A stretch of DNA of 9,280 nucleotides from Candidatus Woesearchaeota archaeon (lineage in GTDB: Archaea > Nanobdellota > Nanobdellia > Woesearchaeales > GW2011-AR4). Positions 1 through 6,546 of this stretch are shown here, piece after piece (position 1 is the stretch's first letter; the number at the start of each line of letters is the position of its first letter). The notes under the pieces were generated by a model. That model was not told the origin of the DNA. It saw only the letters and a list, made by a program, of their open reading frames with translations, and did not search any database. Location: contig JACPMP010000081.1 of assembly GCA_016185915.1 (NCBI GenBank), positions 1-9,280 of the forward strand, given 5' to 3'. Made by a program: the position numbers and the translations under genes.

Positions 1-1
1 A

Positions 2-637
2 ACACCCTACAAAACAGAGCTTAAATTAAAGCTTGAGGTCAAGAAGCAAAGCCACGACATAAGAATCACAAAAGTTTTGTTAAATCCAAGCATAGTGGAT
101 TGCAACAGAAAAGCCAAGTTAACAGCAGATGTTGTTAATGCCGGCTCAAATGCCGAAAATGAAATTGCACTTGAATTTAGAAATGCCAATCTTGGAATAA
201 ACTCATTCGATAGAGGCATATCATTAGAGTCTTCAGACGAAGCTAGTGATGAAGAGAAAACCCACACTAAAACACTAAACATCGAAGTCCCTTCTTTTTT
301 AAATGCAGGAACTTACCAATTCTTAATAAATCTCTACTGGAAAAATTTTGTACTGTTTGACAAAAAAACTGTTGATTTGATTGTTAGAGATTGCATTTCT
401 GGCGCAACTAAGACAAAACCAACACAAGAGGAAAAGAAGGAACAAGAAGCAGTAACGGTAATTCAACCAAAAGAGGAAATGGAAGGGATTCCTAAAGAAG
501 GGTTCATTACATCAACGCAAGAAACTTCAATTTTCAATTCTCCAATATTATTATCGATGTTTTTAGGCGGTTTTGTCATATTAGTTCTTGCTGGATTGAT
601 TGTGATAATTTATTTAAGAAAAGGTAAGCTACAATAA
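2..637 (+). CDS. C-terminal part of a surface protein with membrane anchor (5' end outside window)
   Basis: The reading frame is open from the first bases, so this is the last 211 residues of a larger gene; a TTG at 77 is in frame but is not a convincing start, because homology to the downstream protein begins before it. Residues about 15-131 form a beta-rich CARDB-like module matching residues 672-781 of the next gene, with shared patterns such as TEL, GTYQ, DKKTVDL/DTKKVDL and DC. Its only two cysteines (34 and 131) lie at the same places as the only two in the neighbour, suggesting a disulfide (inference). A charged Glu/Lys/Gln/Thr-rich linker (about 135-178) leads to one hydrophobic helix (about 181-205) and a short basic tail (RKGK). 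This fits an extracellular protein held in the membrane by its C-terminus. Its biological role is unknown. Confidence 0.85.
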   Translation, partial: TPYKTELKLKLEVKKQSHDIRITKVLLNPSIVDCNRKAKLTADVVNAGSNAENEIALEFRNANLGINSFDRGISLESSDEASDEEKTHTKTLNIEVPSFLNAGTYQFLINLYWKNFVLFDKKTVDLIVRDCISGATKTKPTQEEKKEQEAVTVIQPKEEMEGIPKEGFITSTQETSIFNSPILLSMFLGGFVILVLAGLIVIIYLRKGKLQ

Positions 638-639
638 AA

Positions 640-675
640 TTTATATACCTACTCTAAAATTACTACAAAAGGGGG
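640..675 (+). promoter_or_regulatory. TATA box and G-rich ribosome binding site of the 678 gene
   Basis: TTTATATA at 640-647 starts three bases after the upstream stop codon and would place transcription start near 670. A GGGGG run at 671-675 precedes the start codons. It sits only two bases before ATG 678 but eight bases before TTG 684, which favours the TTG if the run acts as a Shine-Dalgarno. The second surface gene therefore probably has its own promoter despite the tandem arrangement. Confidence 0.5.
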
Positions 676-677
676 TT

Positions 678-3245
678 ATGGTTTTGAAAAAGGGAGCTTT
701 AGTTGCATTATTTGTATTATTCTTAATAATCCTGTCAGCAAACTCTTTTGCTGCTGTTTTAATAAACGAGTTCTTGCCCAATAGTGTTAATACAGATTAC
801 GAGTGGATTGAATTATTCAATAATGGTACATCATCCATCAATTTATTAAACTTTAATATTTCAGAAGAGGCCGCTAATAAAAATTTTACAATAGGTAATG
901 TAGTAATTGGAGCAAATGAATTTGTTGTTTTAGTTAGAAATGAAATCATATTCAATCAAACCTATAAGCCAAGCGGATTTATTGTTATAGAGTACGGACC
1001 TGCAGTACCTTCACTAAATCTAAATGATGGTGACGACAGCATTTTCTTATATAACTCTTCAGGAAATCTTATTAATTCAATTTTAAAATATGCTAATCCA
1101 GGTGAAAACATCTCAATAGGCAGATACCCAGATGGCGCTCCAAACATATTCAATCTAATCACTTTGACACCCGGAAAAAAGAATGACAACAAAGCGCCTA
1201 CGCTTAACAAATGGCTTAATGTCACGAGAAATAATTCGCAAATTGGCGGCATTGTTAACATAACTGTAAACTTGACAGACGACACAACCCAAGTTAACTC
1301 ATCCATTGTAAATTTTAATGGCGCAAACTTTTCTATGACTAAAGATGGAGATTTATGGTGGTTTAGGTTGAGCACAACTCCTTACGAGCAGAAGCAATAC
1401 AACATAACTGTTTTCTTTAACGACAGCTATGGAAAATCTGGTTTTGACACATTGCTTAATATCGCAGTAAATAACAGCCCTTTTATAACTGGTTTTTCAC
1501 CTACAAGCTTAAACCAAATTCTGCCGGAAAACTCAACCTTAAATTTTAGCGTTAATGCATCTGATCCAGATGATGCTGTTCTTAATTACTTTTGGTTTAT
1601 AAACAACAGTCTTGCAAGCACCAATCCATTAACTTTTGCCTACACGCCTGACTTTAATGAGAGCGGTATTCGTGCAGTAAATGCTACAGTAAGAGATTCT
1701 GCACTAAATCAGATTTCTATGGCGTGGATAGTTAGAGTTTCAAACGTTAACAGGGCGCCAGTTTTGGATCCAATATCAAATAAAGTAGTTTCTAAAAACA
1801 CAAACCTGAGCTTCAACATTACTGCAGTTGATTTTGATAATGATACTGTGACATTCTCGCTAAACCATTCTAGAATTTCATTGTCAAAAATTAATAATTC
1901 ATTAGCAACAGTATCGTGGAGGCCAACAAACATAGACTTAGGCGACAATGTAATAAACTTTACAGTAAGCGATGGCTTTTTAACAGACTCAAAAATTGTC
2001 ATTATTTCAGTTAATGGGATTGGGAATACTCCCCCAACTATAACATCTTTACCTAAAACAGATGGGGAAGTAAACGAGAGATATATTTATGATGCAGAAG
2101 CCAACGATATTGATAACGATACATTAGTTTTTTCTTTAAAGGCAAATCTAAGTGGAGTATCAATTGATAGCTCAACTGGGGCAATAAGCTTTGTTCCATC
2201 ATTGAGTGGCTTATTTGCTGTTAATGTAAGCGTCACAGACTTTACAGACATTGCAACACAATCTTTTAATCTTAGTATAAAAGAAGAAATTGGATTAAAG
2301 ATTATTGACGTTGATGCTAAGGTAGATGGCAGAAAAAGCAGCAACTTAGTCAATAAAGGAAAGATAAGAAAAGAAAGCAAGCCAAACAGCAAAGTAGAAC
2401 TTAAAGTCACTGTGAAAAATGTTTTTTCAAAAAATGCTAATTTAGAAATAAATGATGTTAAAGTTAAGGCAGCCATAGAGGGAATAGATGATGGAGATGA
2501 TATTGAAGAAGAGTCGAGAGAATTTGATTTAAAAGCGCAAGATGGCAAAACAGTTACGTTGAGGTTTAATATTCCTGTAAATGCTGACGAAGGTGATTTT
2601 GACGTCTCAATAGAAGCAGAAGGAGAGGATGAAAATAATGTAGAACGCAATGCCCGATTTGACACAGAGCTTGAGATTGAGAAAGAAAAAGATGATTTAA
2701 GATTTTTAAGTTTTGATTTAAGCCCTTCAACAATAAATTGTGTTAGAGTTATAAACATAAAATATAAAATAATCAATGTTGGGGAAGAAGATGAGGAAAA
2801 CAGCTTTTTGGAGATAAAAAATGATGATTCGGGTTTAGATTTTAGTGAGAAGAACATCAAAATAATCTCTGAAATTGGAAGCAATATAATACAAAAGTCT
2901 TTGAGATTTAAAATAAACAATAGTATTGAGCAAGGTACTTACCAAATTATCGCAAATATTTATACTGCTGATAACGTACTGCGCGATACCAAAAAGGTTG
3001 ACTTAAAAGTTATAGATTGCATTGAAAAAACAAAGGAAGAGGAAGTTGTTTTATTGCTTGGACAACAAGAACAACCAAAACAGCAAAAAAAGACAGAAGC
3101 AGTCAAGCAGCCAATTGAAACACCAACAATAAAGATTTCCTTTAAAGAGGCAGACAGCAATTTAAGACTGCTTGTTTTAAGCACTTTTGCATTCACTTCA
3201 TTTTTTGTGTTTACTGCGATTATTTTGTTTGCGAGGTTTTATTGA
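678..3245 (+). CDS. Large multidomain surface protein: signal peptide, lamin-tail-like domain, Ig/cadherin-like domains, CARDB-like domains, C-terminal anchor
   Basis: The 855-residue product has a signal peptide (KK then a hydrophobic stretch, residues 4-24, probable cleavage after SFA at about 25). Residues 26-165 resemble a lamin-tail domain (start VLINEFLPN, EWIELFNNG, then LNLNDGDDSIFLYNSSG). Then come about four Ig/cadherin-like beta domains (roughly 172-266, 267-358, 359-447, 450-535). The last two carry DFDNDT and DIDNDT motifs that resemble cadherin-type calcium-binding loops. Two CARDB-like beta domains follow (about 540-668 and 671-781). A Gln/Lys-rich linker (783-815) and a hydrophobic helix (about 829-852) end the protein. 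About thirty N-X-S/T sequons lie before residue 534 and only one after it. The start could be ATG 678 or TTG 684. Membrane-anchored adhesion or cell-surface structure is my inference; no catalytic motif is visible. Confidence 0.9.
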   Translation: MVLKKGALVALFVLFLIILSANSFAAVLINEFLPNSVNTDYEWIELFNNGTSSINLLNFNISEEAANKNFTIGNVVIGANEFVVLVRNEIIFNQTYKPSGFIVIEYGPAVPSLNLNDGDDSIFLYNSSGNLINSILKYANPGENISIGRYPDGAPNIFNLITLTPGKKNDNKAPTLNKWLNVTRNNSQIGGIVNITVNLTDDTTQVNSSIVNFNGANFSMTKDGDLWWFRLSTTPYEQKQYNITVFFNDSYGKSGFDTLLNIAVNNSPFITGFSPTSLNQILPENSTLNFSVNASDPDDAVLNYFWFINNSLASTNPLTFAYTPDFNESGIRAVNATVRDSALNQISMAWIVRVSNVNRAPVLDPISNKVVSKNTNLSFNITAVDFDNDTVTFSLNHSRISLSKINNSLATVSWRPTNIDLGDNVINFTVSDGFLTDSKIVIISVNGIGNTPPTITSLPKTDGEVNERYIYDAEANDIDNDTLVFSLKANLSGVSIDSSTGAISFVPSLSGLFAVNVSVTDFTDIATQSFNLSIKEEIGLKIIDVDAKVDGRKSSNLVNKGKIRKESKPNSKVELKVTVKNVFSKNANLEINDVKVKAAIEGIDDGDDIEEESREFDLKAQDGKTVTLRFNIPVNADEGDFDVSIEAEGEDENNVERNARFDTELEIEKEKDDLRFLSFDLSPSTINCVRVINIKYKIINVGEEDEENSFLEIKNDDSGLDFSEKNIKIISEIGSNIIQKSLRFKINNSIEQGTYQIIANIYTADNVLRDTKKVDLKVIDCIEKTKEEEVVLLLGQQEQPKQQKKTEAVKQPIETPTIKISFKEADSNLRLLVLSTFAFTSFFVFTAIILFARFY

Positions 3246-3250
3246 AAAGA

Positions 3251-3260
3251 TTTTAATTAA
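3251..3260 (+). promoter_or_regulatory. TATA-like element of the 3281 gene
   Basis: TTTTAATTAA lies six bases after the surface-protein stop codon. Its centre is about 25 bases before ATG 3281, so the transcript would be essentially leaderless; no Shine-Dalgarno is present. AT richness makes such matches common, so the support is mainly positional. Confidence 0.4.
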
Positions 3261-3280
3261 ACTGCATAATAGAACATAAA

Positions 3281-3934
3281 ATGGTCCAAGATTTTTCAGC
3301 AGCGCAACCTTATCAATTTCTCGAGATTTATGAGTCACAACATAGAACTTTTAGAGTGCCAAGAGTGTCACCAAATGGGAAAGTATTAGAAAGAGGTATA
3401 GTTTCGTTGTTGTCTGATATAGATAGAGCATTACGTAGAGAAATTATAAGAGTTAATAATTCAGAAGGTATGATATATGCAGATACCTATCCACGCCTTT
3501 ATGTTGCAAAAACTTTACTAGAATTAAATTTGGCACAACCCTACGTGGTTTTTGAAACTGTGAAATCTCTAATGTATGAAAAAAAATCGGTTTATGCTCA
3601 TGCAGGTGCATATCTTGTAACAGAATCAGTAGTTGAGGATAAATCAGGCAAAAAAATCAATAGAGATGCCTTAAGTTTCCTTAAAATGAGAAAAAATTCT
3701 TCAAGTATGACTGATAACTTGCTTCAAGGAAAAGACGTAGGATTTTTTGGTGCGGCAATTCCTTACCCACATACCGAAGAGGCTCCCTGTGGTTTTAGAG
3801 TTGTACGTTTTGGTAGAGTAGAGGTTGGGGAAAAGGAAGCAAAAATTATAATGCAACAAAGGATAGACTTAATTATAAATCCAAAAGTAGTTGAAGATGT
3901 TATTATTCAATACCTAAGAAACAAGACAATGTAA
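3281..3934 (+). CDS. Hypothetical protein, 217 aa
   Basis: I do not recognise this family. The product is soluble, with no signal peptide or membrane helix. It reads as mixed alpha/beta: a predicted helical region around 36-58 (SLLSDIDRALRREII), another around 72-102, and a beta-rich C-terminal half (152-200) containing FFGAAIPYPHTEEAPCGFRVVRFGRVEVGEKEA and a hydrophobic strand IDLIINP. The only cysteine is residue 170. ATG 3281 is chosen because it is the first in-frame start and lies about 25 bases after a TATA-like element. The gene is 35 bases downstream of the surface-protein gene but appears to have its own promoter, so co-function with it is not established. It converges on the nucleotidyltransferase gene with a 17-base gap. 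The coding call rests on length, position and protein-like composition. Confidence 0.75.
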   Translation: MVQDFSAAQPYQFLEIYESQHRTFRVPRVSPNGKVLERGIVSLLSDIDRALRREIIRVNNSEGMIYADTYPRLYVAKTLLELNLAQPYVVFETVKSLMYEKKSVYAHAGAYLVTESVVEDKSGKKINRDALSFLKMRKNSSSMTDNLLQGKDVGFFGAAIPYPHTEEAPCGFRVVRFGRVEVGEKEAKIIMQQRIDLIINPKVVEDVIIQYLRNKTM

Positions 3935-3951
3935 GGTGAAAAATAATCTTA

Positions 3952-4758
3952 TCACTTCCCATGCTCTATCAATTTTCTCATTCTCTGCACAAAATCTTCT
4001 GCAATTTTATAGTATCTGTCAAATTCCTCTCCTTTGATTTCAACAATCTCTCGATGTGTTACCATTTTCATCAATCTGTAGAAATTCCTCATTATTGTAA
4101 CATATTTATGCTCCAACATTTTCTTCTTGACTAATTTCTGCTCCATCAAATCAGCAACATGCTCAGGTGTTGGTGGAATCTCTCCTACTTTCATCAAGGC
4201 GGCATGCGCAGCGTCAATAACTGCCCAATACAAGTCAATCACACCTTGCAGCAGATGCCATTTTGAGTTGTGCAATGTGTTAGGCGCTCTTGTGTAATAA
4301 GTCCAAATGCTTTCTTGTGTTGGCCTTACCCTGCCTCTTTTCAGCAATGCCTGCATCGGATCGAAAAATCCAGAATCAATCAAAGCAACCCCATCTCGCA
4401 ATAAATTAATGGCTATTGGATCACCATTTCTCATGTACTCCCAAAATGAAGTAAACCTCATAGTCGTTACATGAAGCTTAGTAGAAATCTTGACGATAGA
4501 GTTTTGCACAATAAGCCGATATGCCTCAACAAGCTCTGGTGACATATTCATCATTAAATCGTCTATAATTACAAGAACATCTATGTCGCCGCCTGGAGCT
4601 TTTGTCCTTCTTGCAGTTGAGCCGAATATAACAACTGCCCTTATAAGACTTCCTAATTCCTTGTAAACCTCATTAGCAAACTTATAAGCAGTATCAATGT
4701 CCTCTTTGTAATACCTTTCAAGATTAGGATGCTCTTTCTTGGGAATATCAAATTTCAT
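3952..4758 (-). CDS. Nucleotidyltransferase (DNA polymerase beta superfamily) with C-terminal HEPN-like helical region
   Basis: This 268-residue protein carries the superfamily signature GSX10DXD: G46-S47 and D58-I59-D60 inside the strands AVVIFGS and DIDVLVIID. In this superfamily the two aspartates bind metal and nucleotide, and the enzymes transfer NMP groups to proteins, nucleic acids or small molecules. The usual third carboxylate strand seems to be STKLHVT (93-98), where the aligned residue may be His96. Residues 150-268 are helical (WTYYTRAP, LYWAVIDAAHAALM, RNFYRLMKMVTHREI). R228 and H235 fit a loose RX4-6H HEPN-type spacing, so this may be a single-chain MNT-HEPN-like fusion. The substrate is unknown, and no separate partner gene is adjacent. 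ATG 4758 is preceded by GAGGT at five-base spacing. The gene is transcribed divergently from the DUF483-type gene and converges on the 217-aa gene. Confidence 0.88.
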   Translation of the reverse strand: MKFDIPKKEHPNLERYYKEDIDTAYKFANEVYKELGSLIRAVVIFGSTARRTKAPGGDIDVLVIIDDLMMNMSPELVEAYRLIVQNSIVKISTKLHVTTMRFTSFWEYMRNGDPIAINLLRDGVALIDSGFFDPMQALLKRGRVRPTQESIWTYYTRAPNTLHNSKWHLLQGVIDLYWAVIDAAHAALMKVGEIPPTPEHVADLMEQKLVKKKMLEHKYVTIMRNFYRLMKMVTHREIVEIKGEEFDRYYKIAEDFVQRMRKLIEHGK

Positions 4759-4763
4759 TATTA

Positions 4764-4802
4764 ACCTCTTTTTTATTATCTTTATTTTATATGTTTATAA
4801 AA
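4764..4802 (-). promoter_or_regulatory. TATA box and Shine-Dalgarno of the nucleotidyltransferase gene
   Basis: On the minus strand TTTTATAAA (plus coordinates 4794-4802) predicts transcription start near 4772. GAGGT (4764-4768) lies five bases before the ATG ending at 4758. This is one of the few clear Shine-Dalgarno sites in the window. Confidence 0.6.
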
Positions 4803-4844
4803 TTATTGTTAATAATATAAAAGGTTTTGTTGTTTTTAATGGAT

Positions 4845-4874
4845 AGTGACACTGCACCAAAGTTATTATAAATA
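4845..4874 (+). promoter_or_regulatory. TATA box of the DUF483-type gene with upstream short palindrome
   Basis: TATAAATA at 4867-4874 has its centre about 23 bases before ATG 4894, so the transcript is probably leaderless; no Shine-Dalgarno is visible. Upstream, AGTG-A-CACT (4845-4853) is a short odd palindrome in an operator-like position before the promoter, but it is too short to be secure. Confidence 0.5.
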
Positions 4875-4893
4875 ATACACTAAAACTAATTCT

Positions 4894-5730
4894 ATGATTC
4901 AACAACTCCAGCAAATCTTCCGCTCAATAACTAAGTCTTTAGAAGTTCTCTACGTTATCGAAGGCATTAAGCCATGCGCAAGAATTCTTGTTTTTGAAGA
5001 TGAATTAAATAAAGTTATTGATTTCTTAAATGAAAGGGGAATAAAAACATCAATCTCAGACTTCAAAGTTTTAAAACGAAACATTCAAAGCGAGTTCTAT
5101 TCGGATAAATCAATTAAGATTTCAAAAAATTCCCCTCAAAAAGGATATCTTTTTGTTTATTTGTCAAAGAATAAGGAAATAGCTGAAAAAGCAAAATTGG
5201 TGGAAGAAAACAATAATCATTACGAATTTGGCTTGTTGCTTGGCTATCCGAGATGCTGTTGTGAATTTTTCCAAAAGAATTTCAATGAAAACAATGCAGA
5301 CTTGACATTAAAAATTTTAGAAAACTCAAATGGATATGAATTCCCATTCTATAATAATATTGCAGCAAGGCATTTTGATGTTAGTTTATTAAGCCACTTC
5401 CCTCACAGTTTTGAATGTAAGCCATCAATTGAAATCGCAAAAACTAATTTAAAAATAATACAAAAACATTCAAAACAGCTTGCAGTTATGTTTTCAGGGA
5501 TTTTGCAGGGGGTTATTGTTTATACAACGGAAGAGGGTATATTTTTATTAAGAAAATATGAGAAAATAGGGAATGAAATTATTTATGGTGATATATTGAC
5601 AACAGCAAAAAGCAAGTTGTATTTTTTGCTTTCTTCAAATAAGGAATTAAAAATAATTGATAAGAACAGTTTTGTTGTGAGTGATGTAAATATAAAAGGT
5701 AAACAATATGGAGTGATGGTTTTTGTTTGA
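4894..5730 (+). CDS. DUF483-type protein with conserved Cys/His clusters
   Basis: The 278-residue protein contains the block FGLLLGYPRCCCEFF (112-126) followed by ARHFDVSLLSHFPHSFECKPSIEIA (158-182). The GYPxCC signature with the later H-F-P-x-S-F-x-C block is what I know from the DUF483 family, common in archaea and found in some bacteria. Its biochemical function is not known to me. Cys121-123, His160, His168, His171 and Cys175 could form a metal site (inference). The N-terminal 100 residues look like an alpha/beta domain (IKPCARILVFEDELNKVIDFL), and the C-terminal 80 are beta-rich without a clear motif. There is no signal peptide or membrane segment. The gene stands alone: it is divergent from the nucleotidyltransferase, convergent with the methyltransferase, and has its own TATA box. 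Confidence 0.8.
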   Translation: MIQQLQQIFRSITKSLEVLYVIEGIKPCARILVFEDELNKVIDFLNERGIKTSISDFKVLKRNIQSEFYSDKSIKISKNSPQKGYLFVYLSKNKEIAEKAKLVEENNNHYEFGLLLGYPRCCCEFFQKNFNENNADLTLKILENSNGYEFPFYNNIAARHFDVSLLSHFPHSFECKPSIEIAKTNLKIIQKHSKQLAVMFSGILQGVIVYTTEEGIFLLRKYEKIGNEIIYGDILTTAKSKLYFLLSSNKELKIIDKNSFVVSDVNIKGKQYGVMVFV

Positions 5731-5744
5731 TTGTCGTATATCAA

Positions 5745-5765
5745 AGTTATTGATTTTATTTTTTG
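5745..5765 (+). terminator. Possible T-rich terminator after the DUF483-type gene
   Basis: A T-rich stretch (TTATTGATTTTATTTTTTG) lies 15 bases after the stop codon. Archaeal RNA polymerase commonly terminates at oligo-T tracts without a hairpin. In such an AT-rich gap the call is tentative. The rest of the 5731-5888 gap shows no convincing gene. Confidence 0.3.
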
Positions 5766-5888
5766 AAAAAATTAATGACAGGAAAAATTTAATGCGTTAG
5801 GCAAGATACAGAATAATAAAATAAGACATTAAGCTCACATTAATAAAAAATATTGCAAAAATTTTAATTGGGAATAAAAATATAGAAC

Positions 5889-6422
5889 TTATCTAGAGTA
5901 CAAACTCACCAAATTCCCATTCACTAGAAAACTATCTTCTTTTTTCAAAAATCTTGGATGAAAATGATGCCCATAATGAATAAGCTTGCCTTTCATTTCT
6001 TTCAATAATTTATTTTCCAAGCCTCTTTCTAATGATGTATCTGGACTTAAAAATAGGATATCATATTTTGAAAAATCATGCCCAAAAAAATCTTTATTGT
6101 GAAAAAATACGTTGTCAAATTCAAATCTTTTCTGCATTTGAACTGCCTCATTATGCAGAAATTGGTCTATTTCAACTCCCTCTGCATTCTGGCAGAACAA
6201 AGAAGCAATCAAAACAACTTTGCCATCGCCGCTTCCTATATCCAAAAAATTCGTGAACTGATTCAGCTTTATTTTTTTGAATGTTTCATAAACCTCATCT
6301 GAAATTGCAGCATTCCAGAAGCCCTTTTCAGTGCTCCGCATAGGTAATTTTCCTCTTTTTAAGAGAACTCTATAAAAATTATCATACTCTTTTTTAATTT
6401 GACTAAAAATAATGTTGTTCAT
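5889..6422 (-). CDS. Class I SAM-dependent methyltransferase, small
   Basis: This 177-residue protein has the Rossmann-fold SAM-binding motif I FLDIGSGDGKVVLIAS (59-74), the acidic end of strand 2 in GVEID (82-86, Glu84 as likely ribose ligand), a motif III-like NKDFF (109-113) and motif IV YDILFLSPD (120-128). The N-terminal stretch (about 5-50, including MRSTEKGFWNAAISDEVYETF) probably forms the cap that positions substrate. Motif I and the ordering resemble the lysine-methyltransferase group that includes ATPSCKMT (FAM173) and DOT1-like enzymes, so a protein lysine substrate is possible, but this is inference. The protein is short, with little room for a separate recognition domain. ATG 6422 follows a TATA element at leaderless spacing. 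The gene is divergent from the 6547 gene and converges on the DUF483-type gene. Confidence 0.8.
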   Translation of the reverse strand: MNNIIFSQIKKEYDNFYRVLLKRGKLPMRSTEKGFWNAAISDEVYETFKKIKLNQFTNFLDIGSGDGKVVLIASLFCQNAEGVEIDQFLHNEAVQMQKRFEFDNVFFHNKDFFGHDFSKYDILFLSPDTSLERGLENKLLKEMKGKLIHYGHHFHPRFLKKEDSFLVNGNLVSLYSR

Positions 6423-6450
6423 TTGTATATTTTGTTTAATTTTATTTTTA

Positions 6451-6467
6451 ATTTAAATAATTATTGG
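6451..6467 (-). promoter_or_regulatory. TATA region of the methyltransferase gene
   Basis: On the minus strand CCAATAATTATTTAAA (plus coordinates 6452-6467) holds a TATA-like TTATTTAAA about 30 bases before the start codon, predicting a leader of only a few bases. The same 16 bases recur at 8525-8540, again just upstream of a minus-strand gene. Confidence 0.5.
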
Positions 6468-6493
6468 AAACTATATATCAAAAAACAATAAAA

Positions 6494-6541
6494 TATAAAT
6501 AAAAGCCTTTTTTCTCAGTTGGATATTATATCCAAGAGGTG
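6494..6541 (+). promoter_or_regulatory. Promoter, 17-base palindrome and Shine-Dalgarno of the TTG-start gene
   Basis: TATAAATA at 6494-6501 predicts transcription start near 6522-6524. A perfect odd palindrome, TTGGATAT-T-ATATCCAA (6519-6535), overlaps that start. It is followed directly by GAGGTG (6536-6541), a good match to the archaeal Shine-Dalgarno, five bases before TTG 6547. The palindrome could be an operator at the start site or a hairpin at the mRNA 5' end that affects ribosome access. Confidence 0.55.
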
Positions 6542-6546
6542 GTATT

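Noticed and set aside
77..637. TTG at 77 as the true start of the first gene
   Set aside because: The frame is open to the window edge, and similarity to the downstream paralogue begins before position 77, so the gene is simply truncated by the window.
2087..2920. Long open frame on the minus strand inside the surface-protein gene (277 codons)
   Set aside because: It lies wholly antisense to a well-supported protein and its translation is Ser/Leu/Phe-rich low-complexity, the expected reverse of an acidic Asp/Glu/Lys-rich sequence.
3930..3958. Hairpin terminator between the convergent genes at 3934 and 3952
   Set aside because: Only about four base pairs (GTGA/TCAC) can form across a 12-base loop, which is not convincing.
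6519..6535. Archaeal dif (XerA recombination) site suggested by the GGATAT/ATATCC palindrome
   Set aside because: The spacer is a single base instead of several, and the element sits between a TATA box and a Shine-Dalgarno, so a regulatory role explains it better.
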